Below, one piece after another: positions 15,948 to 25,418 of a DNA stretch of 64,000 bases (the first letter of the stretch is position 1; each line of letters opens with the position of its first letter). The stretch spans positions 1-64,000 of the forward strand of contig JAIXSY010000025.1 of the NCBI GenBank assembly GCA_027484445.1, in the 5' to 3' direction. A program made the position numbers and the translations under genes. The notes under the pieces were generated by a model. The model was given only the letters and a program-made list of their open reading frames with translations, was not told where the DNA came from and did no database searches. The stretch is from Verrucomicrobiaceae bacterium (GTDB lineage: Bacteria > Verrucomicrobiota > Verrucomicrobiia > Verrucomicrobiales > Verrucomicrobiaceae).

Positions 15948-16841
15948 ATGACTGACATACCGCAAACGCGGCTTCCGCGCTTCAAGCGCGATCCCGATAG
16001 AGCCGGAGCATTCCAAGTCACGCAGCGCGACCTCGAAATCCTCCGCCATGTCGCGGAGCACCGCTTCATCCGCTCTGAGTGGATCATCAAACTTGTGGGA
16101 GGCAGCAAACAGCACCTCATCCGCCGTCTGAACCTCCTCTACCATCACGGCTATCTGGATCGCCCCCGCTGCCAGCTCGACTATTACCATGAAGGCGGTT
16201 CCAAAAGTCTCGTCTATGGACTCGCGTCGCGAGGAGCAGGGCGTCTTCGGCGTGACCTCGACATGCCCTTCGAGCGCATGGATTGGACGACTCGAAACAA
16301 AAGCATTGGCCGTCTCTTTTTGGAGCACACGCTGATGGTCAGTGACTTCATGGCAGCTCTCGAAATCGATTGCCGCAATCGCCCTGATATTCGTCTCCTC
16401 TATGCGCACGAGCTACCGCAACCCAAGGGCCGTGGGAACAGCCGCGAGCCTTTCCGCTGGTCAGTCGATATTCCGGGCAAACGCCGAGTCGGAGTTGTTC
16501 CTGACAAAGTCTTCGCACTGGAGGTGCCGAGTCCCGACGGACGAATCGAACACACACAATATTTCCTCGAAGCGGATAGGGGCACAATGCCAATCAGCCG
16601 ATCAAATCAAAAAGGCACATCGTTGAGGAGAAAACTGGAGTCATATCGCCGACTGGGCAAACAAGGCAAACTAACGCCATGTGATGGGACATGGGTAGTT
16701 GTATCCACAGCCACTCTAGAAAGGCTCAATTTGCTCAGTGAGGCTGAGAAGCCGTCCGGCAGAAAAAGTCGCCTGTCAGCTGTGTTAAAATCTATAACCA
16801 CTCCATTCTCCACCTTTGAAATTAAACGTCACAGCTTTTGA
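15948..16841 (+). CDS. Replication-relaxation family protein
   Basis: A 297-aa protein opening with a winged-helix-like region (VTQRDLEILRHVAEHRFIRS, then LIRRLNLLYHHGYLDRP). LFLEHTLMVSDFMAALE follows, then a nuclease-like core with VVPDKVFALE and FLEADRGTMPI plus LRRKLESYRR. This matches the replication-relaxation family, proteins of mobile elements that bind DNA near origins; D511-like residues in the core recall a restriction-endonuclease fold but I cannot confirm activity. It lies with the ATPase and ArdC genes and probably serves mobilisation or replication of the element. Confidence 0.75.
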   Translation: MTDIPQTRLPRFKRDPDRAGAFQVTQRDLEILRHVAEHRFIRSEWIIKLVGGSKQHLIRRLNLLYHHGYLDRPRCQLDYYHEGGSKSLVYGLASRGAGRLRRDLDMPFERMDWTTRNKSIGRLFLEHTLMVSDFMAALEIDCRNRPDIRLLYAHELPQPKGRGNSREPFRWSVDIPGKRRVGVVPDKVFALEVPSPDGRIEHTQYFLEADRGTMPISRSNQKGTSLRRKLESYRRLGKQGKLTPCDGTWVVVSTATLERLNLLSEAEKPSGRKSRLSAVLKSITTPFSTFEIKRHSF

Positions 16842-16880
16842 AGAAGATGACTCCCCTCTACATCTCGTCCAGAATAGTTT

Positions 16881-19800
16881 ATGGTTTCCACGCTTCGCTG
16901 CCAGATCGCATTGCTTACCCTCTGGTTTGCATCCTGTTTGCCGTGCGTTGCCCAAGTTCAAAACGGGAGCTTTGAGGCAACATCCAATTTTTGGTTTATC
17001 ACGGGGCATTTTCCCGTCTTCGGCAACGCCTCAAGAGCTAACGGTGGAACCTATTATGCATACACTGGCACCAGCGCAGACCTTCAAACCCCTCAACAGG
17101 GAACGCTGTATCAAAACATCATCATTCCAAGCGGCCTGAGTTCTGCCACGCTGGAGTTTTATCTTTGGGTGGCTTCAGATGAAGACACCAGCGGCAATTG
17201 GGATGTTCTTCAACTACAAATCCTCAATGACACCGGCACAGTTATACATCAAGCAGAAGCGGGCTATTACAGCAATAGAGACAAGGCTGGCCCGCTCAAC
17301 TCGACTACCAAGGCTTATGTGAAGCGCAGTGTGCCTCTGACCAGCTACATTGGGCAGACCATCCGCATTCAATTTAAATCCACAGTCGATAGTTCGATAA
17401 ACACCATCTTCCGCATCGACGACGTTGCCCTCGTCACCACTCAAGCTCTCCCAAATCTTACCCCTTATCAGCCGAGTGGGTGGTCGAACAAGATTGTGAT
17501 CTCAAAGAGCACCGGCACGAACGCGGATGATGGAACAATCACTTCCAATGACAATGTTTATGTGGACTGGGCCTACATCAACAACGGCCAAGCACAGACG
17601 CAATTCGACCCATCGGCGAGCCTTTACCTTGATGGCAATCTGTTCGAGACATCTTACGCTAACTCGAAACTCCAGCCGAGCAGCTACAACTCGCGCACGG
17701 ACATCTCTCTCGGCAAATTGTCCGCTGGCAACCACACGCTGGAATTGATCGTCGATCAGCCCGGCGTGATCACTGAGTCCGATGAAAGCAATTCGGACAA
17801 TCGCTTCCTGCGCCAATTCACAATCGCTAGTCCCCCGCCACCTACCGTTACTCGGCTGCTCGCCACTAATAACGTTGATGATGTGGTTCCTGCCGTTGAC
17901 GGGCAGCAAACGATCAATGTTTACGGCACCAATTTTACATACGGCGGATCATTCAATGTGCGCCTGCTTTGGACGGGGGATTTTAGGGATTTGCCATCCA
18001 ACCAAATCACTCAAATCTCAGCGGCTCATTTTCAGATAACTGTGAACACAGGATCGAATCCTGATTCTTGGAAAATCATCGTCACCAACTCGACTGGGCA
18101 GGTTTCCGCAGATCACAACTTCACGGCATTGCCACATCCTGTAGGTTTCACCTTGCAACAGCCGACGTTCTCTGATCCCGCTGGAGTTCCCACAGTGAGC
18201 CTAGCTTGGAGCGAATCCTCCTATGCCGAGGGGTATGATATGCTTCGTGACAATGTGATCATTGCCTCAAATCTGGCCTCGACCTCCCGCACATTCTCTG
18301 ACAGCGCTAATCTCTCTCGCTCGCAATCCTACATCTACAAGATCAACGCCAAGAATCGTGTTGGTGCCACGCTGAGCAACGCTGGGAACATCACAATTCC
18401 AGCGGCGAATTCTCCGATCGTCACCCTCACCGCTCCTGCCTCTGGTTCCTCCTGGGCTGTTGGCACACCCATCGGGATTTCGTGGACGCTGACTGGCGTC
18501 ACCTCTGGGGTCACTGGCATCAAAGTTTCGATCTTGAACAACGGCGTTTCGGTTTATTCGACGAACCTTCCCAAGACTGCCACGACCTACAACTGGCCCG
18601 TTCCTTCGGGGTTTGTGACCTCCACGGCGGCGGTTCGCGTGGAGGCATTGGGCAGCGCGACGCACGCCGACGAGCGGGCAATCATCACCACCTCAGCATC
18701 ACCCTCCACCCTGCTTGCAAGGATCACGTCGATGAATGGCAGTCCCGTTCCAGGCACGCTGCCGGTGAATAAGGCTTTCCAGTTCTCCGCTTCCCAATCC
18801 TCGGGGCCGATCACCAGTTACCAATGGTATTTCTCGGATGGCACAACTTCCAACCTGGAAAACCCATTTCACACTTTTAAAAGCAGCCAGGAAGGCCACG
18901 GAGCTGCCTCGCTCATTCTGAACTCGCAACAAAGCACCTTGGTCATTGTTGTTTTTGCTCTTTCCGGCGGCGGTGTGGATGCCAAACAAGGCAAGCAGGG
19001 TGATCCGGTGAACACAGCTACGGGCAGCTTCATTTACAATCTCGACCTCATGCCTGTGGCCGGGAGAGGACTGCCCTTCCTGTTTCAGGCATATTACAGC
19101 TCTCAGGCTTATCGTCCTGCTGGAGAGGCCATGCTGGAAAGCCCACCTGGCTCGCTGGGCTATGGCTGGACTCACACCTTCGAGTCTCATGTCATATCTG
19201 GCATTGAGGATGGTGTCGGCTATGCGCTGGTGTCGTTCGGCGATGGTCACGCCGAGAAATTCACGCTTGATCCTGTGACTGGATGGGAAGCAGAGCCGGG
19301 GAACTACAATCAGCTCACCGAGGCAGCAGATGGACGTTTCTCGCTTACCACACGTTCACTCTTGCGTCACGATTTCGATCCTTCAGGCCGCTTGGATGGC
19401 ATCACGGATCGGAACGGCAATACCTTGGATGTCGTGTGGGAGGGCGTCCCAGGTGACTCGAACAGCAAGCGCATCCAGAAAGTGGTTCTTCCTGGCGGCC
19501 CGGTCAATGGAAGCGCCAAGCATGAGATTCTGTTCCACTACCGCCCGGCAACCCCGACATCCCTTTGGAAAATCGAAGACCCCATGCAGGAGAATTGTGA
19601 ATTCACCCAGGATGCCAAGGGCGACCTAGTGAGCTACGCCAATGAACTCGGACACTCGACCATCTACACTTATGACGCTGACCTGCACCAAATGAAAAGC
19701 GGCACAGACGCCGAGAACCATCGCTTTGTGTATTTGTTCTACAATGCCGACCGTCGCGTTGATAAGCAGGAAGACACCAGCGGAAATGTCACCCTGTTCA

Positions 19801-22800
19801 GCTATGACTTCCCAGCAGTCGGCAATCGCGTCACCACAGTGACCCGTCTTGCTGATCCAGCGTTTGCCGCTAACGACGCTCGAAATGAAGTCGTCGAGGA
19901 TGTGCATGATCAGAGGCTCCATCTGGTCGAGAGACGCGTTCGAATCGAAAATCCAAATGTCGGCGATCCGTTTATCTGGTTGGCCGAGCAATTGGGATAT
20001 GACCCGGTGACAGGCGATTTGATTTCCAAGATCAATCGCCGGGGCTTCGAAACGACCTACCAGTATCAAAACGGCAATTTGATTCAGGTGAAGACTCCCG
20101 ACTTGGGAATTACCACCTTCGAATACACCGACTCCAATCATCCGACTCTGCCCACCCTCATCACCTATCCAGACGCACGGGTGAAAGAGCGGCGTGAATA
20201 TGATGCCGCAGGCAATCTAACGGCAGCGACCATGCCCTACGATCCAGCACAGCCGACCAAATATCGCCGGACGACGATTCGGGATGCCTTCGGCCAAGTC
20301 ACATCCACTTTGGATGCCAATGGTGTCACTCAGTCGTTCCAACCAGATGAATGGGGTCGCAACACCCAGCACATTGACGGCGATCTAAAGACCCATGTCA
20401 GCGAGTATGATGCCAATGGCCGCAAGACAGCCAGCATCGACCCGCGCAGCAATCGAGTCGATTTGGTATTCGATGAGGTGGGTAATCTCATTCGCACCAG
20501 CCGCGCTGATCCCGACGATCCGGCCAATCCTATCATCACGCAGGCCGCCTATGACAATACGGGGCTGCCGACCAAATCCACAGACCCGCTCGATCACTCC
20601 ATCTACTCCGTGCGCGACGAGCAGGGGCGAGTTGTCAGGGAGGAAAACCACGAGAGGCATCCGCTTATCCATCGCTTTGATGTCTTTGGGCGCGAAGTGG
20701 AGACAGAGAATGCCAAGGGCGGCATCACGCGCCGCACCTTCAACTTCGCGGGCTATCTGATGTCTGAGTCCAGCCCGGCTCCATCAACCAATGTCATCAC
20801 CTACAAGCGTGATGCGAATGGCAATGCCACGGAGATCACCGATGGCGACGGCGTGCGCACCACCATCGAGTATGACTCAATGGATCGCGCCATCGCGACC
20901 AAGCGGTGGAAGACCGCCACCGAGTTCGATCAAACACGCACCTCTTACAACTTCCTGGGGCAGAAGGAGTGGGACGAGGATGCGGGCGACTCGAACGGCG
21001 TAAAACGGAAGACCTACTATCACTACAACCTTGCAGGCGACCACATCCGCACGGTTTCCAAATCAGGCAACGAGTTCAACTTCGATTATGATAACGAAGG
21101 CCACCTCAAATCTGCCACCCACACGTCCTCGACCGGAAGTGCCACACGCTACCAGGAATACAACGGGCGCTACCAGTTGAAGAAGCGCATCGACGAGAAT
21201 ACACACTCGGAAGAGTTCTTCTATGACGATGCGGGCAATCTATCCCGCCATGTCCAGGAGAGCACCAGCGCCACGCCGCTTGAGACGACCTTCGTGCATG
21301 ACTCGTTGAATCGCCTCACCCGCATCAATCCGCCGACCGGCCCGCCGATCACCTTCATTTACGACAAAGCCAGCCGCCGGATCGAGATGAACGATCCCAC
21401 CGGCACGACCAAGTGGACATACTCCACGTTGGATCAGGTGGCCTCGATTGAGATGCCGAACGGCCTCACGCTCACCTTTGCTTATGATCCGCTCGGGGCC
21501 ACGCAAACGATCACTTATCCGGGCAATCGCCCCGCCACCTATGTCACGGATGCCGCAGGCCGCTTCCAGTCTGTCACAGATTGGGCAAGCCGCACCATCA
21601 GCCAGACTTACACCACGGGTGATCGTCCGTTGAAGCTTCAGTTCCCGAATGGTGTTCACACCGATCTAGCACACGATCCGCTCGGCAGGCTCAATGTCGT
21701 CATTCACAGGAAAGGCACTGACCCCGCGCTTCGCCATCTCAGCTATGGCTTCAATGCTCTCGGCAAGATTGACACCTTCCCTGATGTGCAGCTCACCGAG
21801 CCAGAAAGCACCTATCCTTGCACCTATGGCAAAGCGAACGAGCTACTCACCATCGCAGGTTCCCCCGTCACCCATGACGGTAGGGGCAATCTCAAGACAG
21901 CCAGGCTGAGTCCTGCGTCTCCTGCCACGGACACACTCACCTGGGATTATGCTAATCGCCTCACCAGCGGCAGCATCGGTGGAGCATCGTTCACGAACAC
22001 TTTCAACGGTCTCGGCCACCGCACTGCCACCACTCGCAGCGGTGTCACCACAGGCTTCCTGCATGATGACCGTCATGCCATGCCACGCATCATGGCGGAG
22101 ACAGATGCCGCAGGCACACCAACGGCCTTCAGTCTTTATGCGGGCGATACGCTTCTCGCCCGCATCTTGCCGGATGGCTCCGCTCTGTGGTATCATCCAG
22201 ACCGACAGGGGAACGTCGTTCTCCTCACGGATGGCAGTGGTTCGACTGCCGCCGATTATCAATATGATCCCTTCGGGGTTCCCGTTTCGGCTTCCGGCTC
22301 TTTCGCAGCTACAAATCGCTTCCGTTATCTCGGTGGCCTTGGTGTCTGGGACAACGGCGACGGCACCCTCCACGCCCGCGCTCGCTCCTACCATCCGCGC
22401 CTTGGCCGCTTTCTGTCCAACGATCCTCTGTTCGGCAGTATCCAGGATGGGCAGTCGCTCAATCGGTATGTGTATGCCCTCGGTGATCCGTTTGGATTCA
22501 GTGATCCGAGTGGATTCAAACCAGTCAGCGAGCCATTCTATCACTGGACGCAGGCGCAATGGGTAGATGATGCCATCATTCTTGCACAGTTCTGGCAGGA
22601 GGTTTCGATCAATGGCGGTAAAGCCATTGCAGCGGAAATTGCATTAAACTATGCCACAGCAGGGACAGTTAGGCTGTATCAGGCATACAAGTTAGCAAAA
22701 ACAGCCAAACTGCTCGCTCCATACATTTCAAAAGCGGATGAAGTTCTGCCTACCGTGGATCGTATCCAGCAAGTGGCCAAAAAAGGTTTTGAATACGCCG

Positions 22801-23090
22801 TTGAGAACCCGCGAGTGTCTGAATTGAATCGAATGCAACTTGGTAAGGATGCTGAAATCCAAGCGACACGTTGGATGCGACGCTGGGCCGAACGGAACGG
22901 AGTTGAGCTGGGTGCAGGGGGGCTTGAGTTCCAAGTGCGCGGCGCGAATTCTATTCCCGATGTGGTATATGAGCCTGCAAAGCAGATATTCGACTTCAAG
23001 CTGACTCCAAAGGCTGTCAAACCAAGCCAACACTCGAACTTCCAAGCCGACTTTCCAGGCTACAATATAAAATATATCTTTGGGCAATGA
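16881..23090 (+). CDS. Secreted RHS-repeat protein with C-terminal nuclease-like toxin
   Basis: A 2069-aa protein with a Sec signal peptide (to about residue 25). Adhesin-type domains follow: a carbohydrate-binding-like region, a CARDB-like domain (about 195-315), TIG/fibronectin-like modules (about 318-600) and a PKD-like stretch (YQWYFSDGT near 650). The RHS region opens at GDPVNTATGSF (about 707) and runs through many YD repeats (YDANGR, YDNEGH) to the conserved core end YHPRLGRFLSNDP...DPSGF (about 1835-1877). The last 190 residues are the variable toxin tip. IPDVVYEPAKQIFDFKLT supplies D2027, D2038 and K2040, a PD-(D/E)XK-like pattern, so a DNase is likely. It overlaps the next gene by 4 nt, the usual toxin-immunity layout. 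Confidence 0.88.
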   Translation: MVSTLRCQIALLTLWFASCLPCVAQVQNGSFEATSNFWFITGHFPVFGNASRANGGTYYAYTGTSADLQTPQQGTLYQNIIIPSGLSSATLEFYLWVASDEDTSGNWDVLQLQILNDTGTVIHQAEAGYYSNRDKAGPLNSTTKAYVKRSVPLTSYIGQTIRIQFKSTVDSSINTIFRIDDVALVTTQALPNLTPYQPSGWSNKIVISKSTGTNADDGTITSNDNVYVDWAYINNGQAQTQFDPSASLYLDGNLFETSYANSKLQPSSYNSRTDISLGKLSAGNHTLELIVDQPGVITESDESNSDNRFLRQFTIASPPPPTVTRLLATNNVDDVVPAVDGQQTINVYGTNFTYGGSFNVRLLWTGDFRDLPSNQITQISAAHFQITVNTGSNPDSWKIIVTNSTGQVSADHNFTALPHPVGFTLQQPTFSDPAGVPTVSLAWSESSYAEGYDMLRDNVIIASNLASTSRTFSDSANLSRSQSYIYKINAKNRVGATLSNAGNITIPAANSPIVTLTAPASGSSWAVGTPIGISWTLTGVTSGVTGIKVSILNNGVSVYSTNLPKTATTYNWPVPSGFVTSTAAVRVEALGSATHADERAIITTSASPSTLLARITSMNGSPVPGTLPVNKAFQFSASQSSGPITSYQWYFSDGTTSNLENPFHTFKSSQEGHGAASLILNSQQSTLVIVVFALSGGGVDAKQGKQGDPVNTATGSFIYNLDLMPVAGRGLPFLFQAYYSSQAYRPAGEAMLESPPGSLGYGWTHTFESHVISGIEDGVGYALVSFGDGHAEKFTLDPVTGWEAEPGNYNQLTEAADGRFSLTTRSLLRHDFDPSGRLDGITDRNGNTLDVVWEGVPGDSNSKRIQKVVLPGGPVNGSAKHEILFHYRPATPTSLWKIEDPMQENCEFTQDAKGDLVSYANELGHSTIYTYDADLHQMKSGTDAENHRFVYLFYNADRRVDKQEDTSGNVTLFSYDFPAVGNRVTTVTRLADPAFAANDARNEVVEDVHDQRLHLVERRVRIENPNVGDPFIWLAEQLGYDPVTGDLISKINRRGFETTYQYQNGNLIQVKTPDLGITTFEYTDSNHPTLPTLITYPDARVKERREYDAAGNLTAATMPYDPAQPTKYRRTTIRDAFGQVTSTLDANGVTQSFQPDEWGRNTQHIDGDLKTHVSEYDANGRKTASIDPRSNRVDLVFDEVGNLIRTSRADPDDPANPIITQAAYDNTGLPTKSTDPLDHSIYSVRDEQGRVVREENHERHPLIHRFDVFGREVETENAKGGITRRTFNFAGYLMSESSPAPSTNVITYKRDANGNATEITDGDGVRTTIEYDSMDRAIATKRWKTATEFDQTRTSYNFLGQKEWDEDAGDSNGVKRKTYYHYNLAGDHIRTVSKSGNEFNFDYDNEGHLKSATHTSSTGSATRYQEYNGRYQLKKRIDENTHSEEFFYDDAGNLSRHVQESTSATPLETTFVHDSLNRLTRINPPTGPPITFIYDKASRRIEMNDPTGTTKWTYSTLDQVASIEMPNGLTLTFAYDPLGATQTITYPGNRPATYVTDAAGRFQSVTDWASRTISQTYTTGDRPLKLQFPNGVHTDLAHDPLGRLNVVIHRKGTDPALRHLSYGFNALGKIDTFPDVQLTEPESTYPCTYGKANELLTIAGSPVTHDGRGNLKTARLSPASPATDTLTWDYANRLTSGSIGGASFTNTFNGLGHRTATTRSGVTTGFLHDDRHAMPRIMAETDAAGTPTAFSLYAGDTLLARILPDGSALWYHPDRQGNVVLLTDGSGSTAADYQYDPFGVPVSASGSFAATNRFRYLGGLGVWDNGDGTLHARARSYHPRLGRFLSNDPLFGSIQDGQSLNRYVYALGDPFGFSDPSGFKPVSEPFYHWTQAQWVDDAIILAQFWQEVSINGGKAIAAEIALNYATAGTVRLYQAYKLAKTAKLLAPYISKADEVLPTVDRIQQVAKKGFEYAVENPRVSELNRMQLGKDAEIQATRWMRRWAERNGVELGAGGLEFQVRGANSIPDVVYEPAKQIFDFKLTPKAVKPSQHSNFQADFPGYNIKYIFGQ

Positions 23091-23569
23091 ATGCTGAAAT
23101 CTTTTACATCCAAACTGAAGATCAAATGTCCGTTATATCTGCGATCAAAGAACGTCTAAGCGCAGAGGCCATTAGCGACGGCACGCAGCTCTCCTCGCCG
23201 TTGCCCTCTTCTTATGATGCACTTTTGAGAACCGATCCAAAACGTAAAGTGTTAGTGTCACCCGTGCAGCAAGGCTGGGTTACTGTATTAGAATCCAGAG
23301 AGGTTGTGGACTTTGAACTCGCTAGACGTTTATCTGAGCAGTTTAAAACCAAGGTGATAATCATTCAGCTCGCAGAATGTGCTGGCGGAAGAGGTGTGGT
23401 AACATTGAAAGACGGCGCAGTCGTGTCTTCCGATTACAGCGAAGATGACGATGACCCATTGGGAAGCATCCAGAGCGTCATGACTCAAAACGGAATTTTG
23501 GAACCGCTTTGGATGTTCCGCGAAGCGATTCAATTACGAGATCAAGGATGGCGTGCCTTGACTCGCTAA
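23087..23569 (+). CDS. Putative immunity protein for the RHS toxin
   Basis: A 160-aa soluble protein overlapping the RHS stop codon (ATGA), which couples the two for translation. It has no signal peptide and is acidic towards the end (SSDYSEDDDDPLGS), suitable for binding a basic nuclease surface. No family was recognised. The call rests on position, size and charge: cytosolic immunity genes follow polymorphic-toxin genes directly. A protein of another function is possible. Confidence 0.6.
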   Translation: MNAEIFYIQTEDQMSVISAIKERLSAEAISDGTQLSSPLPSSYDALLRTDPKRKVLVSPVQQGWVTVLESREVVDFELARRLSEQFKTKVIIIQLAECAGGRGVVTLKDGAVVSSDYSEDDDDPLGSIQSVMTQNGILEPLWMFREAIQLRDQGWRALTR

Positions 23570-23633
23570 GGCTCAGAACCATCTGATTTATGACAGAATT
23601 TAGACATCCAAGTGATCAACAACTTGCTGCTGC

Positions 23634-25265
23634 GTGACAACCAAGCCAATCATCCTCTACCTCGCCCTCCAATGGCTCCTCGCGCTCACCGCGAGCGCAG
23701 CCACGCCGACGTATGATGCGGAAGGACGACTGGTGCGCGTGACCTACGCCGATGGTTCGACCATCGACTACCCACGAGACAGCAACGGCAGCCAACTCGA
23801 CCGCATCGTCACCCGCCCGGTCGAACTCACCCTCACCGTCGATCCTCCAGGCAGCGGCACCGTCACCGGAGCAGGCCGCTTTCCTCGCAATACAACCTCA
23901 GCGCTCACCGCCACAGCCGGGGGCGCTTTTGTGTTCGTTGCATGGAAGCGGCCAGATGGAACGATCCTCTCGGACAATCCAAGCTACGCTCATCTGATAG
24001 CCAGCACCGAAACGCTTGTTGCAACTTTTGCCACCTTGTCGCCTCCCTTAATCTCGGAGCATCCTGCGGGTGGTTTGCACAGCCACGGGAGTTCAATCAA
24101 TCTGAGCGTCTTGGCGACGGGCTTGGGGCAGCTCTCCTATCGGTGGAAGCTCAACGGACTGGTGCTGCCTCCTGCCACCCCGAGCATGTCGATCCCGAAT
24201 GCCTCATTCCTGAATGCAGGAACTTATATCGTTGAGGTGACCAATGCCGGAGGGACGACTGTGAGCAGCGAGGCACTTGTCACCATTCCGCTGGATTCCT
24301 TTGGGACTTGGCAGAGCAAGGTTTTCACCCAGGCTGAACTGACGGACAATAACCCCTTGGTCATCGGCCCAAGCGGAACATCGAGCAGTGATGGAATCGC
24401 CAACCTGCTCCACTACGCACTCGGGAACCGAGGACACAATAAGCTGCCTCAAGATTCCTTCGCCGTGGGGCAAGACGCCGTGTTCCGATACAATCGCCTG
24501 ATTGGCAGCGGCGGCCTGAGCTACCAAGTGGAGTTCTCCCGTGATCTTCTCACTTGGGAAGGTTTTGCGGGTAATCTTGAGCCTTTTGGAAGTGTCACCC
24601 CCAATCCTGATGGAGTGACCGAAAGAGTCGGCGTCCGTTTGAATCAGCCGCTCCGCAACGAACTGTCGAAGGCGTTTTTCAGGCTCAAAATTCAGCAAGG
24701 AAGTGAAGTGTTTCTCAATGCCAGCGCCTTCAATTATTTCGACGATGCAGATCCAGGTCTCGGCTATCCAAATGTGGTTTGGTCGCTGGTGCCAATCCCT
24801 GGGCGGTTTGAAGATACTGCCAGCGGGCTGCTATTCAAAGCCAGCCGCCCGCGTGGTGGCGGCACGGTCTTAACCAAGTCACTCCACGTTCTAGCTGGAC
24901 GAACAGTTGAGTTCCTCTGGGATGGTAGTGGCGGCGGTTCATTCATGCAGCCAGTTTGCGGCTTTACTCCGAACCAGTGGCATTCCGAATGGAATCTGGA
25001 CAATAGTTTTATCGTCTGCGATTTCGGAAATGTCTGGAATTCATGGCTCGCTTCACCTGGAGTGATTTACAAGACCTCGGTGATTTTCACTCCAACATCC
25101 GCCACGCTGATAACGATCAATAGCGTTACGGGACAGGAACATGACCGGAAAACCCGCACTGGAGATTTCACTTTACCATTACGCCCTTTTTTCCGGGGTG
25201 GAGATACTCAAAATTACAACGGCGCATTCCTTCGACTGCGCTCCTTGATCATCAGATCTGATTGA
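23634..25265 (+). CDS. Secreted protein with RHS-like start, InlB-like and Ig-like domains
   Basis: A 543-aa protein from a GTG start with a clear signal peptide ending ALTASA. One RHS-like repeat follows (TYDAEGRLVRVTYADGSTIDY). A divergent InlB/Flg_new-type repeat (LTLTVDPPGSGTVTGAG, later FVAWKRPDG) and an Ig-like domain (SYRWKLNGLVLPP, then NAGTYIVEVTNAGGTT) come next. A region typical of Verrucomicrobiota surface proteins (FSRDLLTWEG, AFFRLKI) and a beta-rich C-terminal domain complete it. It has no toxin signature. It follows the immunity gene by 64 bp and may be a surface or matrix protein, or a remnant of a second RHS locus. Confidence 0.7.
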   Translation: MTTKPIILYLALQWLLALTASAATPTYDAEGRLVRVTYADGSTIDYPRDSNGSQLDRIVTRPVELTLTVDPPGSGTVTGAGRFPRNTTSALTATAGGAFVFVAWKRPDGTILSDNPSYAHLIASTETLVATFATLSPPLISEHPAGGLHSHGSSINLSVLATGLGQLSYRWKLNGLVLPPATPSMSIPNASFLNAGTYIVEVTNAGGTTVSSEALVTIPLDSFGTWQSKVFTQAELTDNNPLVIGPSGTSSSDGIANLLHYALGNRGHNKLPQDSFAVGQDAVFRYNRLIGSGGLSYQVEFSRDLLTWEGFAGNLEPFGSVTPNPDGVTERVGVRLNQPLRNELSKAFFRLKIQQGSEVFLNASAFNYFDDADPGLGYPNVVWSLVPIPGRFEDTASGLLFKASRPRGGGTVLTKSLHVLAGRTVEFLWDGSGGGSFMQPVCGFTPNQWHSEWNLDNSFIVCDFGNVWNSWLASPGVIYKTSVIFTPTSATLITINSVTGQEHDRKTRTGDFTLPLRPFFRGGDTQNYNGAFLRLRSLIIRSD

Positions 25266-25310
25266 TCCATGTCCTCGCTGTGATGCGGCTAAAATGCCAC
25301 GTCACACACT

Positions 25311-25338
25311 CTGGCGGCAGTCAACTCCCGCCAATTTA
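25311..25338 (+). terminator. Weak hairpin after the secreted-protein gene
   Basis: TGGCGG (25312-25317) and CCGCCA (25328-25333) form a 6-bp stem followed by ATTTAG. The stem is short and the T-run poor, so termination is uncertain. The remaining sequence up to 25418 shows nothing else. Confidence 0.3.
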
Positions 25339-25418
25339 GACTGCCTGATACCATGAACTGCGGAGGTGTTTGCATTCTGCAAACGTCCCACAAACACCAA
25401 CGCACAGTTCATTATCTT

